Source: Butyrivibrio sp.
Lineage (GTDB): Bacteria; Bacillota; Clostridia; Lachnospirales; Lachnospiraceae
Assembly: GCA_017470505.1 (NCBI GenBank)
Contig: JAFUYO010000013.1
Coordinates: 186,001 to 250,000 of the forward strand
Reading direction: 5' to 3'
DNA length: 64,000 nt
Part shown: positions 53,795 through 63,170 of the stretch, in pieces
How positions within the stretch are numbered: the first letter of the stretch is position 1
Layout of the letters: each line of letters begins with the position of its first letter
Made by a program: the position numbers and the translations under genes
The notes under the pieces: model-generated
What the model saw: only the letters and a program-made list of their open reading frames with translations
Told to the model about the DNA's origin: nothing
Databases searched by the model: none

Positions 53795-56700
53795 TTATGC
53801 CTCCTTCTTTTTTCTGGAAAGAATGAACAGTACTACGAACAGCGCCGTGAGAAGAGCCGTACATCCGATTGCGGTGTAGTATGCTGTTCTCCACCATGTG
53901 TTCAGCTTAACCACGTGGGTTGTTGCGTTGTAGCGGTTCATCAGGTTACTTGATGCGATGGCAAAGAGAACGTTGTGTGCTGATTCTCTTACTGCCTGCT
54001 GCGCCCTTGCGTCACCTGCAAATACCTTGGCGCTGATTGATGATCCGTCTGCCTGGTTTGCAAACCTTGGGCTGTCGAGGGTCGTATCTGTGTAGAAGCC
54101 CGACATACCTCTTGTGTCATAGCAGGTTGCACCCGATGTAAGAACTGCTCCGTAGAGGTCAAAGTCATCGTAGATATCTGTTACGGCGTATCCCGTAAAG
54201 CCCCACTCTTTTTTCAGAATCTCTGTCATGAGGCCTGTGCTTACGGTACACTCAACAGGTCCGATCTTGGAGAAGGAGATCATGAGACCTCTCATACCTG
54301 CATTATTATCCTCTGTGTCGTACTTGGTTGCCTCGAAGGCGATCTGGTAGGCCCTTAGCTCAACCTCCCTTGCCCTCTGCTCTGTCATGAAAGGCGCAAC
54401 TCCTGCCCTGTTTGTCTCCTGGTCGTTGAACGCGTAGTGCTTGGGTGCTGCGATAAGGCCGTACTCAAGTGCTCCTATAGCAAACTCCATTGCCGTGTAG
54501 CCTGAGAGGATAGGATCCTCAGAGTAGTACTCTCCGTTACGTCCGTTGTAAGCGTGACGGTGTGTGTTGAGTCCGGGGCCCCAGAGGATCGGAATACCTG
54601 TAAAGAGTGACTCGATTCCGATAAACTCACCGAGCTCTTTAGCCAGATCAGGGTTAAAGGCTGCTGCCGTGAGAGGGCTTGATTCGAACACCTCAGGGTG
54701 CCAGTTTCCGTTTGGATCGTCGCTCTTGATGTTCCAGGGAGCCTCTGTGTCCTTGGATGCATTTAAGTTAACTGCCACACCGTTTCCGGCGTTCTCTGTC
54801 ATGTAGGTCTCAACCGTTCCGATTGATGTAGCTCCGGGGATGCTGGGGCCGCCGAAGGTTGCAAGGTACTGCGCCTCCTCGAGACTCATCTCTGAGAGAA
54901 GCTCTTCCCACTTCTCATCCGCAAAATCAAGTCCTGCCATCTCGTAGAACATGAGGTCACCCTCTTTGTCCCAGACGATGTCTGATGTGTCGTCGTCAGT
55001 TGCGATCGTGTAGTACTTACCGTTTAAGTAATCGATGAGCTCCTGATTTGTGAGCTCCATATCCGTATAGCTCTTTGGATATGTTCCGTTCCAGTCCGCA
55101 CGTGAGAGGTATGTAACTTCGCCCTCCTGGAAATAGTTCCAGTCCGCATAAGGAAGCTGGTTGGAGATCTTTGTTCCTGTCTTGGAGAAAGCAAAAGCCG
55201 TCCTTGAAAGAAGGTCTTCTGTGATCTCGGTGCTGTATGCGTAGGAAGCGTTTGACTCACCGACAAGGCTTCCTGCATCAATTCCCTGTGCTGCCATTAT
55301 GTTGTTGAGCGCATCGTGCGCGCCGTTACCGAATGCGAAGTAATATGTTCCGGGGTCTGCGATATAGGTTCCGAAAGTTCCGTCCCCGTTGTCAAAAGAG
55401 CTGTCGTAGGTCGCAATGTACTGAAGATCAACTTCTACAGGTACAGTCTGTGACTCGCCGGGCTGAAGAAGATCTGTCTTTGCATAGTTAAGGAGCTGTA
55501 TCGCGCTCTTTTCGATGCCGCCTCTCTCATAAGGAGCCTGACCGTAGATCTGAACGCTCTTTTTGCCCGCTACATTTCCTGTGTTTGTGACCTTTACGTT
55601 GAAGGTTGCGGTAGCTGTTGTTACATCGCCGTCCTTCTTTACGTTAAATACGGGTTCTCCCTCGTACTCCATGTCGAAGGTCGTGTATGAGAGACCGTAG
55701 CCAAAGCCGTAGGCCACTTCTTTGTCGTAGTCCCAGCCGGAGGTTGATGCGTATGCTCCGGCTGTTCCTGTCGCATTGCCCTCACCGAGTACCGCGTCAA
55801 AATATCTTGTCTCGTAGTAGCGGTATCCGACGTAGATGCCCTCAGCCTCAATGATGTAGTTTGAGCTGTTCTCTCTTGTGATGACATCTGCGTTTTTGTA
55901 TGAGAAGTTACCCATGTTCTGCATTGCAGGTGCTGACATGTTGTAGGTTGCAAAGATATCGGCAAGTCCGCCTGAAGGTGATGTCTTTCCGACAAGGATG
56001 TCTGCAACACCGAGCATACCGTAGGAGCCGGGTGCGCCGATCCAGAGGATCGCGTCGATATCGGGATTGTCCTTAAGCTCACCGATTTCAACTGCTGATG
56101 CGCTGTTTACGAGGACGATGACCTTGTCCGAGCACTCTTTTGCAAGAGCGATGGCATCTCTCTCATTCGTTGTGAGTGCGAGGGGCTCCTCTGCGCCGAG
56201 GCCTGAAACGATGCCGCCGGGAAGGTAGTCCTCACTCTCAGCGCTGGGGCGGCCGATAACTACGATCGATGCGTCGCCGTACTGCGCAAAGCTGTCCTTG
56301 TAAGAAGCGTTCACTGACTCGATCTCTTTTACAGAGGGCTCGCCCGGGTCGTACTCCTCTGAAGGACCTGCGTTCTCTGTGTGGAGGTAGGTCTCGTTGA
56401 GCTTTTGGTAAATGGAAGTCATAGTGGGGTTAACTTTGTATCCTGCACCGTCGAACTCAAACTCATCGCCTGACCATCCGTCTGTGGTGTAGCCTCTCTC
56501 GACCTGGCCTGTTGCCCAGTTCTGTGAAAGAGAGGTTGTGATGTGATGCGCAAAATCCGTGATGTTATTCTGAAGTGCCTCATCGAGATTGATAAATCCG
56601 CCGAAAGCCTTCACGCCGAAGCTCGATCCGAGGATCGGAACCTGTGACCTGATACCGAAGAGTGTCACGCTGGCGCCTGTGCTAAGAGGAAGAACTCCGT

Positions 56701-56992
56701 TATTCTTTAAAAGAACTGTTCCCTCTGCGGCCTGCTTCCTGTTGAGGTCTATTGCCGCCTGAATCAGTGCATGTGAATTGCCTGTTCCGTCTTCATTTAA
56801 AAGTTCTGCGGGCGGTGTGAACCTGTTGTACACCGCATCCTGATCATCTGTAACCATCATCTCCGACTGCGTTCCCAGCGCTGTGTCGATGGTAGATGAA
56901 AATGACTCAAGCGTGTTTCCCACGATTACTGAGATGGACAGCAGAAAAGTCATTAGAGCTGCCAGTCCTCTGAAAATGTTCGTCTTTTTCAC
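53795..56992 (-). CDS. membrane-anchored GH3 glycoside hydrolase with permuted domain order
   Basis: 1065 aa from a GTG at 56992 with GGAGGG 7 nt upstream; the frame opens at 57034 inside the MFS gene. An N-terminal membrane helix (about 8-30) comes first. Then follows the alpha/beta sandwich that is normally C-terminal in GH3 (AAEGTVLLKNNGVLPLS), then a fibronectin-III-like part, then the TIM barrel, normally N-terminal, with NGRNGEYYSEDPILSG, PKHYAFNDQETNR and the nucleophile Asp939 in GYAVTDIYDD. A second membrane helix ends the protein (CTALLTALFVVLFILSRKKK). Reversed GH3 order is known from rumen Butyrivibrio and Ruminococcus beta-glucosidases. Probable beta-glucosidase or xylosidase. 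Confidence 0.9.
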   Translation of the reverse strand: MKKTNIFRGLAALMTFLLSISVIVGNTLESFSSTIDTALGTQSEMMVTDDQDAVYNRFTPPAELLNEDGTGNSHALIQAAIDLNRKQAAEGTVLLKNNGVLPLSTGASVTLFGIRSQVPILGSSFGVKAFGGFINLDEALQNNITDFAHHITTSLSQNWATGQVERGYTTDGWSGDEFEFDGAGYKVNPTMTSIYQKLNETYLHTENAGPSEEYDPGEPSVKEIESVNASYKDSFAQYGDASIVVIGRPSAESEDYLPGGIVSGLGAEEPLALTTNERDAIALAKECSDKVIVLVNSASAVEIGELKDNPDIDAILWIGAPGSYGMLGVADILVGKTSPSGGLADIFATYNMSAPAMQNMGNFSYKNADVITRENSSNYIIEAEGIYVGYRYYETRYFDAVLGEGNATGTAGAYASTSGWDYDKEVAYGFGYGLSYTTFDMEYEGEPVFNVKKDGDVTTATATFNVKVTNTGNVAGKKSVQIYGQAPYERGGIEKSAIQLLNYAKTDLLQPGESQTVPVEVDLQYIATYDSSFDNGDGTFGTYIADPGTYYFAFGNGAHDALNNIMAAQGIDAGSLVGESNASYAYSTEITEDLLSRTAFAFSKTGTKISNQLPYADWNYFQEGEVTYLSRADWNGTYPKSYTDMELTNQELIDYLNGKYYTIATDDDTSDIVWDKEGDLMFYEMAGLDFADEKWEELLSEMSLEEAQYLATFGGPSIPGATSIGTVETYMTENAGNGVAVNLNASKDTEAPWNIKSDDPNGNWHPEVFESSPLTAAAFNPDLAKELGEFIGIESLFTGIPILWGPGLNTHRHAYNGRNGEYYSEDPILSGYTAMEFAIGALEYGLIAAPKHYAFNDQETNRAGVAPFMTEQRAREVELRAYQIAFEATKYDTEDNNAGMRGLMISFSKIGPVECTVSTGLMTEILKKEWGFTGYAVTDIYDDFDLYGAVLTSGATCYDTRGMSGFYTDTTLDSPRFANQADGSSISAKVFAGDARAQQAVRESAHNVLFAIASSNLMNRYNATTHVVKLNTWWRTAYYTAIGCTALLTALFVVLFILSRKKKEA

Positions 56993-57020
56993 TTTAAAAC
57001 CCTCCTGAAATAGTTTCTCT

Positions 57021-58553
57021 TTACTTGTACTCATCCATTGCCTGCTTCAGGGACTTGCCCCCTGCAATTGCTTCTTTTCTCTTTCTGTTGATCTCCTGTA
57101 TTTCGCGCATTTTTTCACCCGTGAGGATGTACCCCTTCATGGCGATGATCGTGGCAATCCAGGCCACCATCGGGATCACACAGAACAATATGATAACAAC
57201 GCCTTTCATCCCTGAAGAATAGGGAGTCTCTGCAGTTGGAAGAGACGAAATACCGATTACGCTGACCGCAATACCGACAATGGTCGCAGAGAGCGATGAG
57301 ACCAGTTTGTCCACCAGGGAAAAAAGTGTTCCCATGATGCCGGGGATGTACTTACCCGATCTGTAGGTCTCATAGTCCGAGCAGTCCGCCACCATAGGGA
57401 TTGGCATGTCTGCTGTCGAGTAGTAGGCGCCGTAGCCCACTCCGAAAAATATGATAAAAAGTATTGTGTACAGATTTATTGAGAGATGTCCGTCTGCAAA
57501 AAGCGTCAGGTTTCTTCCGGGAACTCCCTCTTTCCAGAGAAGAAGAAGTATCAGCACTCCGACGTAGCAGGCAAGTGCAAGGCTAACGTATTTAAGGAGC
57601 GATGCCCTCTGCCCTTTCTTCTGGCTGGTCCTGACCGTCAGGACGAAGAAGGGAACTGAGCACACATACCCGAGGATCATCATCGGCAGGTAGAGCGAGT
57701 CGTAATTTCCCATCATTGAGCCGTAGAGCATGCACAGGACTGTTGTATTTGTCGCAATCGACAGAGCCAGCTTGCAGCCTGCTCCTGCGATCATCAGCCT
57801 CTTCATCGGGCTGTTGTTTTTGATGATCTCGATGTACTCAGAGATTTTTACCTTCTCCTGCCTGCTGCCGCCGATTCCGAAGAACTCAGGTCTGTCTTTT
57901 TCCCATATGCCTATGATGGCGAGGATCGTGAGGACGATCGAGACAATGATGCCGATAGGTGTCAGTATCCTGTAAAAGCTGGGGCTGCTATAATCAGCGA
58001 CGTTTGCCCTGATGATAGGAGCGAGGAACTGCATGACTCCCATTCCCGCAAGGGACCCCACCGTGTTAAAGATTGTGAAAAGCGGTCTCTGGTTCGGGTC
58101 AGATGTGAGGACCGTCTGCCCCGCTCTCGTGCAGGAGGTCTGGAAGGTGTAGCCAATGACCCACACTGCGTAGAGAAGAACGAATGATATATACCTGAGC
58201 GGCATCATGCTCTCCGGTATGAGAGGAGTCAGCATGTACATTATGATGATCGCTATCGCCATGATGGCATTTCCTATGACCATGAAAGGTCTGAACTTTC
58301 CGAACCTGCCGTTGGTCCTGTCCATCAGAGCTCCGATGACCGGGTCGGTGAAAGCGTCGAACACTCTCATCCCCGTGACCATGATGGAGGCAAATAAAAC
58401 GCCAAGGCTCAGTACATTTGAGCCGAAGGTCGCTATGTAGGAAAGCACCAGAACATAGTAGACATTTGTGGCTCCGTTGTTTAGTGGAAACAAAACCAGC
58501 TGGTAGGTTTTGGCTCTGTTTATTCCGTCGTTTTTTGCTACCTGGTTAGACAT
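57021..58553 (-). CDS. GPH-family (MFS) sugar:cation symporter
   Basis: 510 aa with about 12 membrane helices. Glycoside-pentoside-hexuronide signature: RVFDAFTDPVIGALMDRTNGRFGKFRPFM. GAGGAAAAAGAA before the ATG. It sits between GH2 and GH3 genes in one operon, so it probably imports the oligosaccharide or glycoside that they cut. The substrate is not readable from sequence. Confidence 0.93.
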   Translation of the reverse strand: MSNQVAKNDGINRAKTYQLVLFPLNNGATNVYYVLVLSYIATFGSNVLSLGVLFASIMVTGMRVFDAFTDPVIGALMDRTNGRFGKFRPFMVIGNAIMAIAIIIMYMLTPLIPESMMPLRYISFVLLYAVWVIGYTFQTSCTRAGQTVLTSDPNQRPLFTIFNTVGSLAGMGVMQFLAPIIRANVADYSSPSFYRILTPIGIIVSIVLTILAIIGIWEKDRPEFFGIGGSRQEKVKISEYIEIIKNNSPMKRLMIAGAGCKLALSIATNTTVLCMLYGSMMGNYDSLYLPMMILGYVCSVPFFVLTVRTSQKKGQRASLLKYVSLALACYVGVLILLLLWKEGVPGRNLTLFADGHLSINLYTILFIIFFGVGYGAYYSTADMPIPMVADCSDYETYRSGKYIPGIMGTLFSLVDKLVSSLSATIVGIAVSVIGISSLPTAETPYSSGMKGVVIILFCVIPMVAWIATIIAMKGYILTGEKMREIQEINRKRKEAIAGGKSLKQAMDEYK

Positions 58554-58625
58554 TTCTTTTTCCTCGTTGTAGTTGTTGTGTGTTTCCTGCGTTATTTCGG
58601 ACTTTGCTCCCTGGTGGTATTGCCA

Positions 58626-60887
58626 TCAGTCGGCGCTCGCCCAGTTCGCTCCCTTGTCGCCGGCGTCTTTTAGTTTGTAAGCCGGATTCTCTTTTGAAGC
58701 TCTCATAAAGGTAGCGCTGTCGTGGCACAAGCCGCTGACAGCCTTGAACTCATGGGATGCCCCTTTCTTTTCATCGAGCTTTACCCTGAATTCAAAGATG
58801 TGTTTTCCGTGCCTGGTTCCGACTTTTTTGCCGTCCCTAAAAAGCGTTATCTCGTTCTGGTTTGAATAGACCTTTATCGTGATTTCGTTTTCGGTCCTCT
58901 CTTTGTAGCGCTTCGAGGTGATGTGGACGAAGGGGTCGCTGCTCCACCAGGCCTTGTATAGATAGAATGCATCCTTCTTGGTCTTTCTGTCGAAGGTGAC
59001 AAGCCCCTTGTGGTTCATTCCCGGCTCGCCGCCCTGGTTTCTCGCATCCGCCGCAAAGTCGAACATGTTCCAGACGTGAGTCGCCCACATGAACGGATTC
59101 CGCTCAAAGCACCTGAGCATGTACTCATGGTAGATTGCCTGATACTCCTCGGTGTGATCTCCTCTTTTTGGGTTTTTGGAGTGGAGGTTTGGCATTCCCT
59201 CGCACCCGTACTCCGAGTAGCCAAGGCATCTGTTTGGATAAACCAGATGGAAGAACCTCATCCACAGATCGTTTAGGAACAGCCCCGGCACATACCAGCC
59301 AAGGTAGAGATTCCAGCTGACCGTGTCTGTTATGTGTGCCACCTTGTTGAATGGGCCGCACATCGCGTAGCATGCAAGTGTTGTAAATCTTGTCTTGTCC
59401 AGCCTGTGACAGAGGTCGTTGAGGACACGGTGATTGTCCATCATGTCTTTGCTGTCTTTGGTTGAGATCGTTATCTCGTTGGAAACTCCCCAGCATACTA
59501 TCGAAGGGTGATTGTAATTCTGGACGATCAGCTCCTTCATCTGGCTGATCGTGTTGTCCCTGCCGTTTGGCATATGCTCCGATATGTAGGGGATCTCAGC
59601 CCAGACGACCATTCCTCTCTCATCACACAGATCGTAGAAGTACTGGCTGTGCTGATAGTGCGCAAGTCTTATGGTGTTGGCTCCCATCTCGCATATGAGA
59701 TCCATATCCTCTCTGTGCATTTCATTTGTTATGGCGTTTCCAACGCCCTTCCTGTCCTGGTGCCTGGAGACGCCGTGAAGAGCATAGCTCTTTCCGTTTA
59801 AGTAAAAGCCTGTCTTTGGGTGGTAGTGGAAGTCCCTGACGCCGAATCTTATGGTTACGCTGTCAAGCTCTTTTTCCCCCTGCATGAGTCTTGCTGTCAG
59901 CGTGTATAGATAAGGGTTCTTTACACCGTTCCACAGGTTGACGTTCTCTATTGTGAGGTTAGTGGTGTCCCTGAAGGATGCGCCGCTGCCGGATGAAACG
60001 TCGCTGCTGCCGGATGAGACGTGCCTGCTGTCGGATGAAATGTCCCTGTTGTCGGGTGAAGCGTCGCTGCTATCGAACGAAACGTGCCTGCTGTCAGGCG
60101 AGAACAGATTCGTCTTTCTTGTACTTTCTACAACATTTCCGTCCGCATCAGTTATCGTGTACTCGATGTATGCGCCTGCTTCAGACTCTGCGTCCACGAC
60201 TGTGTTTCCGGTGCCTGACTCTGCGTCCGCACTACCTATATCTGCGTCTTTTTTTTCTTCCGCGTTGTCCTTGCCTGCTTTCGATGCTGAGCCTGTTGAC
60301 GCTGCCGAGCCTGCTGCCGGGCCGCCATTATCTGTGCCCGCGGCCAGCTCGCCGAAGCTCCTGATCTCGACCTCGCCCTTTTTGTAGCCCTCTACGGGCT
60401 TTGCGGTTATCTGTATTCCGCTCCCGCCGTAGTAGTCCAGGTCGAAGTGGCTCTTATTAACTATGAGGAGCGTCACATCCCTGTATATCCCGCCGTAGAA
60501 TGTGAAGTCAGCCTTCTGCGGGTAAACCCTGTCGTTGGGGCTGTTGTCCACCGTAAGTTCTAAGTGATTATCTGTATTTTTGAGGTGGTCTGTTATGTCT
60601 TTTCTGAAGGTTGAATAGCCGCCCTCATGTCTTGTGATCTCCTCACCGTTCAGGCGGACGCTGCACTCTGAATTGACGCCGTCAAACTGCAGGTATACTC
60701 TCTCGTTTTCACTGTCATAATCCGGGGCGTCAAAGCTTTTTTCATAGAGCGCCTTTGTGCGAAGGTAGTCGTTTCCGCCGTCCTGACCGTCAATCGCGTT
60801 CCAGGTGTGAGGAATATTCACGTTCTCATCGTATTTCCCCTCTATCTGAAAGTGCCAGTTATCATTTATGTTTATGGCTCGTCTCAT
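58626..60887 (-). CDS. GH2 glycoside hydrolase with a low-complexity insert
   Basis: 753 aa from the ATG at 60887 (AGGAGGG 6 nt upstream). Sugar-binding domain first (NIPHTWNAIDGQDGGNDYLR), then an Ig-like domain, then the TIM barrel with acid/base Glu in CWGVSNEITIS and nucleophile Glu in LGYSEYGCEG. No signal peptide, so it acts in the cytoplasm on imported sugars. The Ig-like domain is interrupted (about residues 176-312) by Ala/Ser/Gly/Asp-rich sequence, including six 7-residue units (SPDSRHV, SFDSSDA and so on) encoded by a 21-bp tandem repeat at 59980-60110. Beta-galactosidase or beta-glucuronidase activity is likely. Confidence 0.92.
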   Translation of the reverse strand: MRRAININDNWHFQIEGKYDENVNIPHTWNAIDGQDGGNDYLRTKALYEKSFDAPDYDSENERVYLQFDGVNSECSVRLNGEEITRHEGGYSTFRKDITDHLKNTDNHLELTVDNSPNDRVYPQKADFTFYGGIYRDVTLLIVNKSHFDLDYYGGSGIQITAKPVEGYKKGEVEIRSFGELAAGTDNGGPAAGSAASTGSASKAGKDNAEEKKDADIGSADAESGTGNTVVDAESEAGAYIEYTITDADGNVVESTRKTNLFSPDSRHVSFDSSDASPDNRDISSDSRHVSSGSSDVSSGSGASFRDTTNLTIENVNLWNGVKNPYLYTLTARLMQGEKELDSVTIRFGVRDFHYHPKTGFYLNGKSYALHGVSRHQDRKGVGNAITNEMHREDMDLICEMGANTIRLAHYQHSQYFYDLCDERGMVVWAEIPYISEHMPNGRDNTISQMKELIVQNYNHPSIVCWGVSNEITISTKDSKDMMDNHRVLNDLCHRLDKTRFTTLACYAMCGPFNKVAHITDTVSWNLYLGWYVPGLFLNDLWMRFFHLVYPNRCLGYSEYGCEGMPNLHSKNPKRGDHTEEYQAIYHEYMLRCFERNPFMWATHVWNMFDFAADARNQGGEPGMNHKGLVTFDRKTKKDAFYLYKAWWSSDPFVHITSKRYKERTENEITIKVYSNQNEITLFRDGKKVGTRHGKHIFEFRVKLDEKKGASHEFKAVSGLCHDSATFMRASKENPAYKLKDAGDKGANWASAD

Positions 60888-61714
60888 CGCGCCCTCCTGT
60901 GTGCAGTCAGCGTCACTCTCCCGCTGCATAATTTATATACTGCCTTGTTTTGTTTGCTTTATTTGCTAGTGCGCTGACTCGTTCATCTTTGATCAAATTG
61001 TGAAGTATATGGATTTATCTGCAAGGAAAGAATTCGATGACAATGCGGGCATTGTCGAGAATTTTTGATTCAGCAGATGAATTCATAGACAAGCAATCTG
61101 GTTATTCTCATTAACGAAAATCTTCTACATTTCGTTGTGAGTCAGCACACTAGTCGCGCCTGTATTTGATATATACAGAATACAGGCCGCCAAACTCTCT
61201 TTCAATTAAGGTGGAATAATCGACACTTTTTACAGCATAATTTGCATTCTTACTGTTGAAAATGATGGAAGTGAAGATTTCAACAGTAAGACTACCTGCA
61301 CATTTACTGTTGGAATAAGTGAAATTGTGATTCCAACAGTAACCTTACCTGCATTCTTACTGTTGAAATTGTGAAAATGAAGATTCCAACAGTAAGATAA
61401 CCTGCACATTTACTGTTGAAATAAGTGAAATTGTGATTCCAACAGTAACCCTGCCTGCATCCTTACTGTTGAAAATGTGAAAATGAAGATTCCAACAGTA
61501 AGATGACCTGCACATTTACTGTTGAAATAAGTGAAATTGTGATTCCAACAGTAACCCTGCCTGCATCCTTACTGTTGAAAATGTGAAAATGAAGATTCCA
61601 ACAGTAACCCTGCCTGCATCCTTACTGTTGAAAATGTGAAAATGAAGATTTCAACAGTAAGACTACCGGCTCCCTTACTGTTGAGATGTGAGAAAAGAGT
61701 GGTAGCTGCGGCGC
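60888..61714. other. long gene-free region between the GH operon and the histidine kinase
   Basis: 827 bp. It holds the GH2 promoter region (TATAAA at about 60940, no good -35), a palindromic patch at 61011-61083 (ATGGATTTATCTGC / GCAGATGAATTCAT with inner GACAATGC / GCATTGTC), and the 53-bp array. No coding frame is supported. Confidence 0.7.
61244..61687. repeat. 53-bp tandem hairpin array, eight full units plus a partial ninth
   Basis: TTACTGTTG starts at 61250, 61304, 61357, 61410, 61463, 61516, 61569, 61622 and 61675: one step of 54, then 53 every time. Each full unit ends in CAACAGTAA, giving a 10-13 bp stem. Two unit types alternate (GAAAATGTGAAAATGAAGAT and GAAATAAGTGAAATTGTGAT), so the higher-order period is 106 bp. 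The second unit keeps pairing through GG / CC where others have GA / TC. Confidence 0.95.
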
Positions 61715-63013
61715 TCAGGCGCTTGTCCCGCCGAGCGGCAGAATGATGTTTAGGTGGAACACGTCGCTTTCTGTGTGTACCTTCATGGCGCCGCCGAATT
61801 TATCGACTATCATTTTGATGCTCTTGAGGCCGAAGCCATGGCCTTCCTCAGCGTTCTCGCTCACAGGCAGCTCGTCCGAAAAAGTGATCTCGCCCTCGAA
61901 GTAGTTCCACACATGGATTATGACGGAGTCGCCGAATTGCTTGATGCTCACGTCGACAAGGCGCTTGTCCTCATCTGCGACCATGGCTGCCCCTGCGCGA
62001 GCGTTGTCGATGGCGTTGGCAAACAAAAAGTAGAGCGACATGCTGTCAAACCTTCCGAGTGAGTCAGTGTAGCTGACGCAGTTGAGTCTCACGCCCTGCT
62101 GCCTGCACAGCCTGTCCATGTTGCGAAGAAGAACGTCAATGACCTCGTTCCCGGTCTTTACAAGCGGCGAGAATCCGTCAATTGACTCGCGCATCGGAGA
62201 CAGGTCCGGTATGTCGATGTTGTACTTGTCCACGTAGTTTTCAATGCGGTGAAGCATGTGCTTTAAGTCGTGCACCTTTATGCTGTTAAGCTCCACCATC
62301 GCCTTCCACTGCTCGTACTGCTTTTCAGAGGCTGACAAAAGTTCCCTGACCACAAGGCTCTCGGTCTTTTCCTGCTGCCACTTGCCCAGATAGAACTGGA
62401 TGCCCAGCGCAAAAATGCAGCAGATAATAGCGTAGACAGAGGTCGCGATGACGTAGGAGGGCTCCGCGCCATCAGTCTTTACAAGCCTGTTGACCCCGAT
62501 GCAGATCAGTATGATGCTGATCGAAATCACGTTTAAGCGGATGCTGCTCTTTTTGGGGACGTAGTCCTTGTAGAGGGATGCAAAGGCAGCTGCGTAGACC
62601 AGCGCGCACACGATAATCTCGGTGAAGATCCGGTAGCCGACATTTATTTCGCAGATGCTGCTGATCATCGGAATGATCATCACGATCGCCACTAATTTGT
62701 TGGCGATGTGCTGGGTCGCAACTCCCGCCATGCACGACGATACTATGGAAAAAACATTTCCCTCAAAGCAGAACATCATAAAAAGGACCGAGACAGCTAT
62801 GACGAGAAGGAGGATAAAAAATCTTGAAAAAGGCCCCGCCGCTCCCGAGAGTGAAATGCGCGATGACACAAATGCTCCTGTGACAAAAGCCAACAAAAGT
62901 CTGGCAAAAAAATACCGCCTTCTTTTATAAACATGTAAAAATAGAAGTTCCGCCGCCAGAACTTCTATATAATATCCTACTGTCTCATATTGAAGAAGTA
63001 CAATTGTATTCAT
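61715..63013 (-). CDS. AgrC-like GHKL sensor histidine kinase
   Basis: 432 aa from the ATG at 63013 (GGAG about 10 nt upstream; the frame opens 15 codons earlier). Six or seven membrane helices fill about residues 1-205. The H-box is KVHDLKHMLHRI with His248; the ATPase N-box is FANAIDNARAGA and the G-box EEGHGFGLKSIKMIV. This is the peptide- or ligand-sensing kinase class that pairs with LytTR regulators. The partner gene lies 157 bp upstream on the same strand. No AgrD-like peptide gene was seen. Confidence 0.92.
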   Translation of the reverse strand: MNTIVLLQYETVGYYIEVLAAELLFLHVYKRRRYFFARLLLAFVTGAFVSSRISLSGAAGPFSRFFILLLVIAVSVLFMMFCFEGNVFSIVSSCMAGVATQHIANKLVAIVMIIPMISSICEINVGYRIFTEIIVCALVYAAAFASLYKDYVPKKSSIRLNVISISIILICIGVNRLVKTDGAEPSYVIATSVYAIICCIFALGIQFYLGKWQQEKTESLVVRELLSASEKQYEQWKAMVELNSIKVHDLKHMLHRIENYVDKYNIDIPDLSPMRESIDGFSPLVKTGNEVIDVLLRNMDRLCRQQGVRLNCVSYTDSLGRFDSMSLYFLFANAIDNARAGAAMVADEDKRLVDVSIKQFGDSVIIHVWNYFEGEITFSDELPVSENAEEGHGFGLKSIKMIVDKFGGAMKVHTESDVFHLNIILPLGGTSA

Positions 63014-63170
63014 AACCCCGGTCTCCACTCTGAGATATTTCCAAACACAAAAGCACACCCTATTCCCTGGTATTTCTGAGAAGCATCTTTCAAACAGTTT
63101 ACCCTCGGATTTACTGACATGCTAAACTCCCTGTACCTAGGCACTTTTTGCAAAACACCTCTAATTCACC

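Noticed and set aside
61244-61687. CRISPR array
   Set aside because: Spacing is regular, but the sequence between the TTACTGTTG boxes is itself repeated and the boxes pair with each other within a unit. There are no unique spacers and no cas genes.
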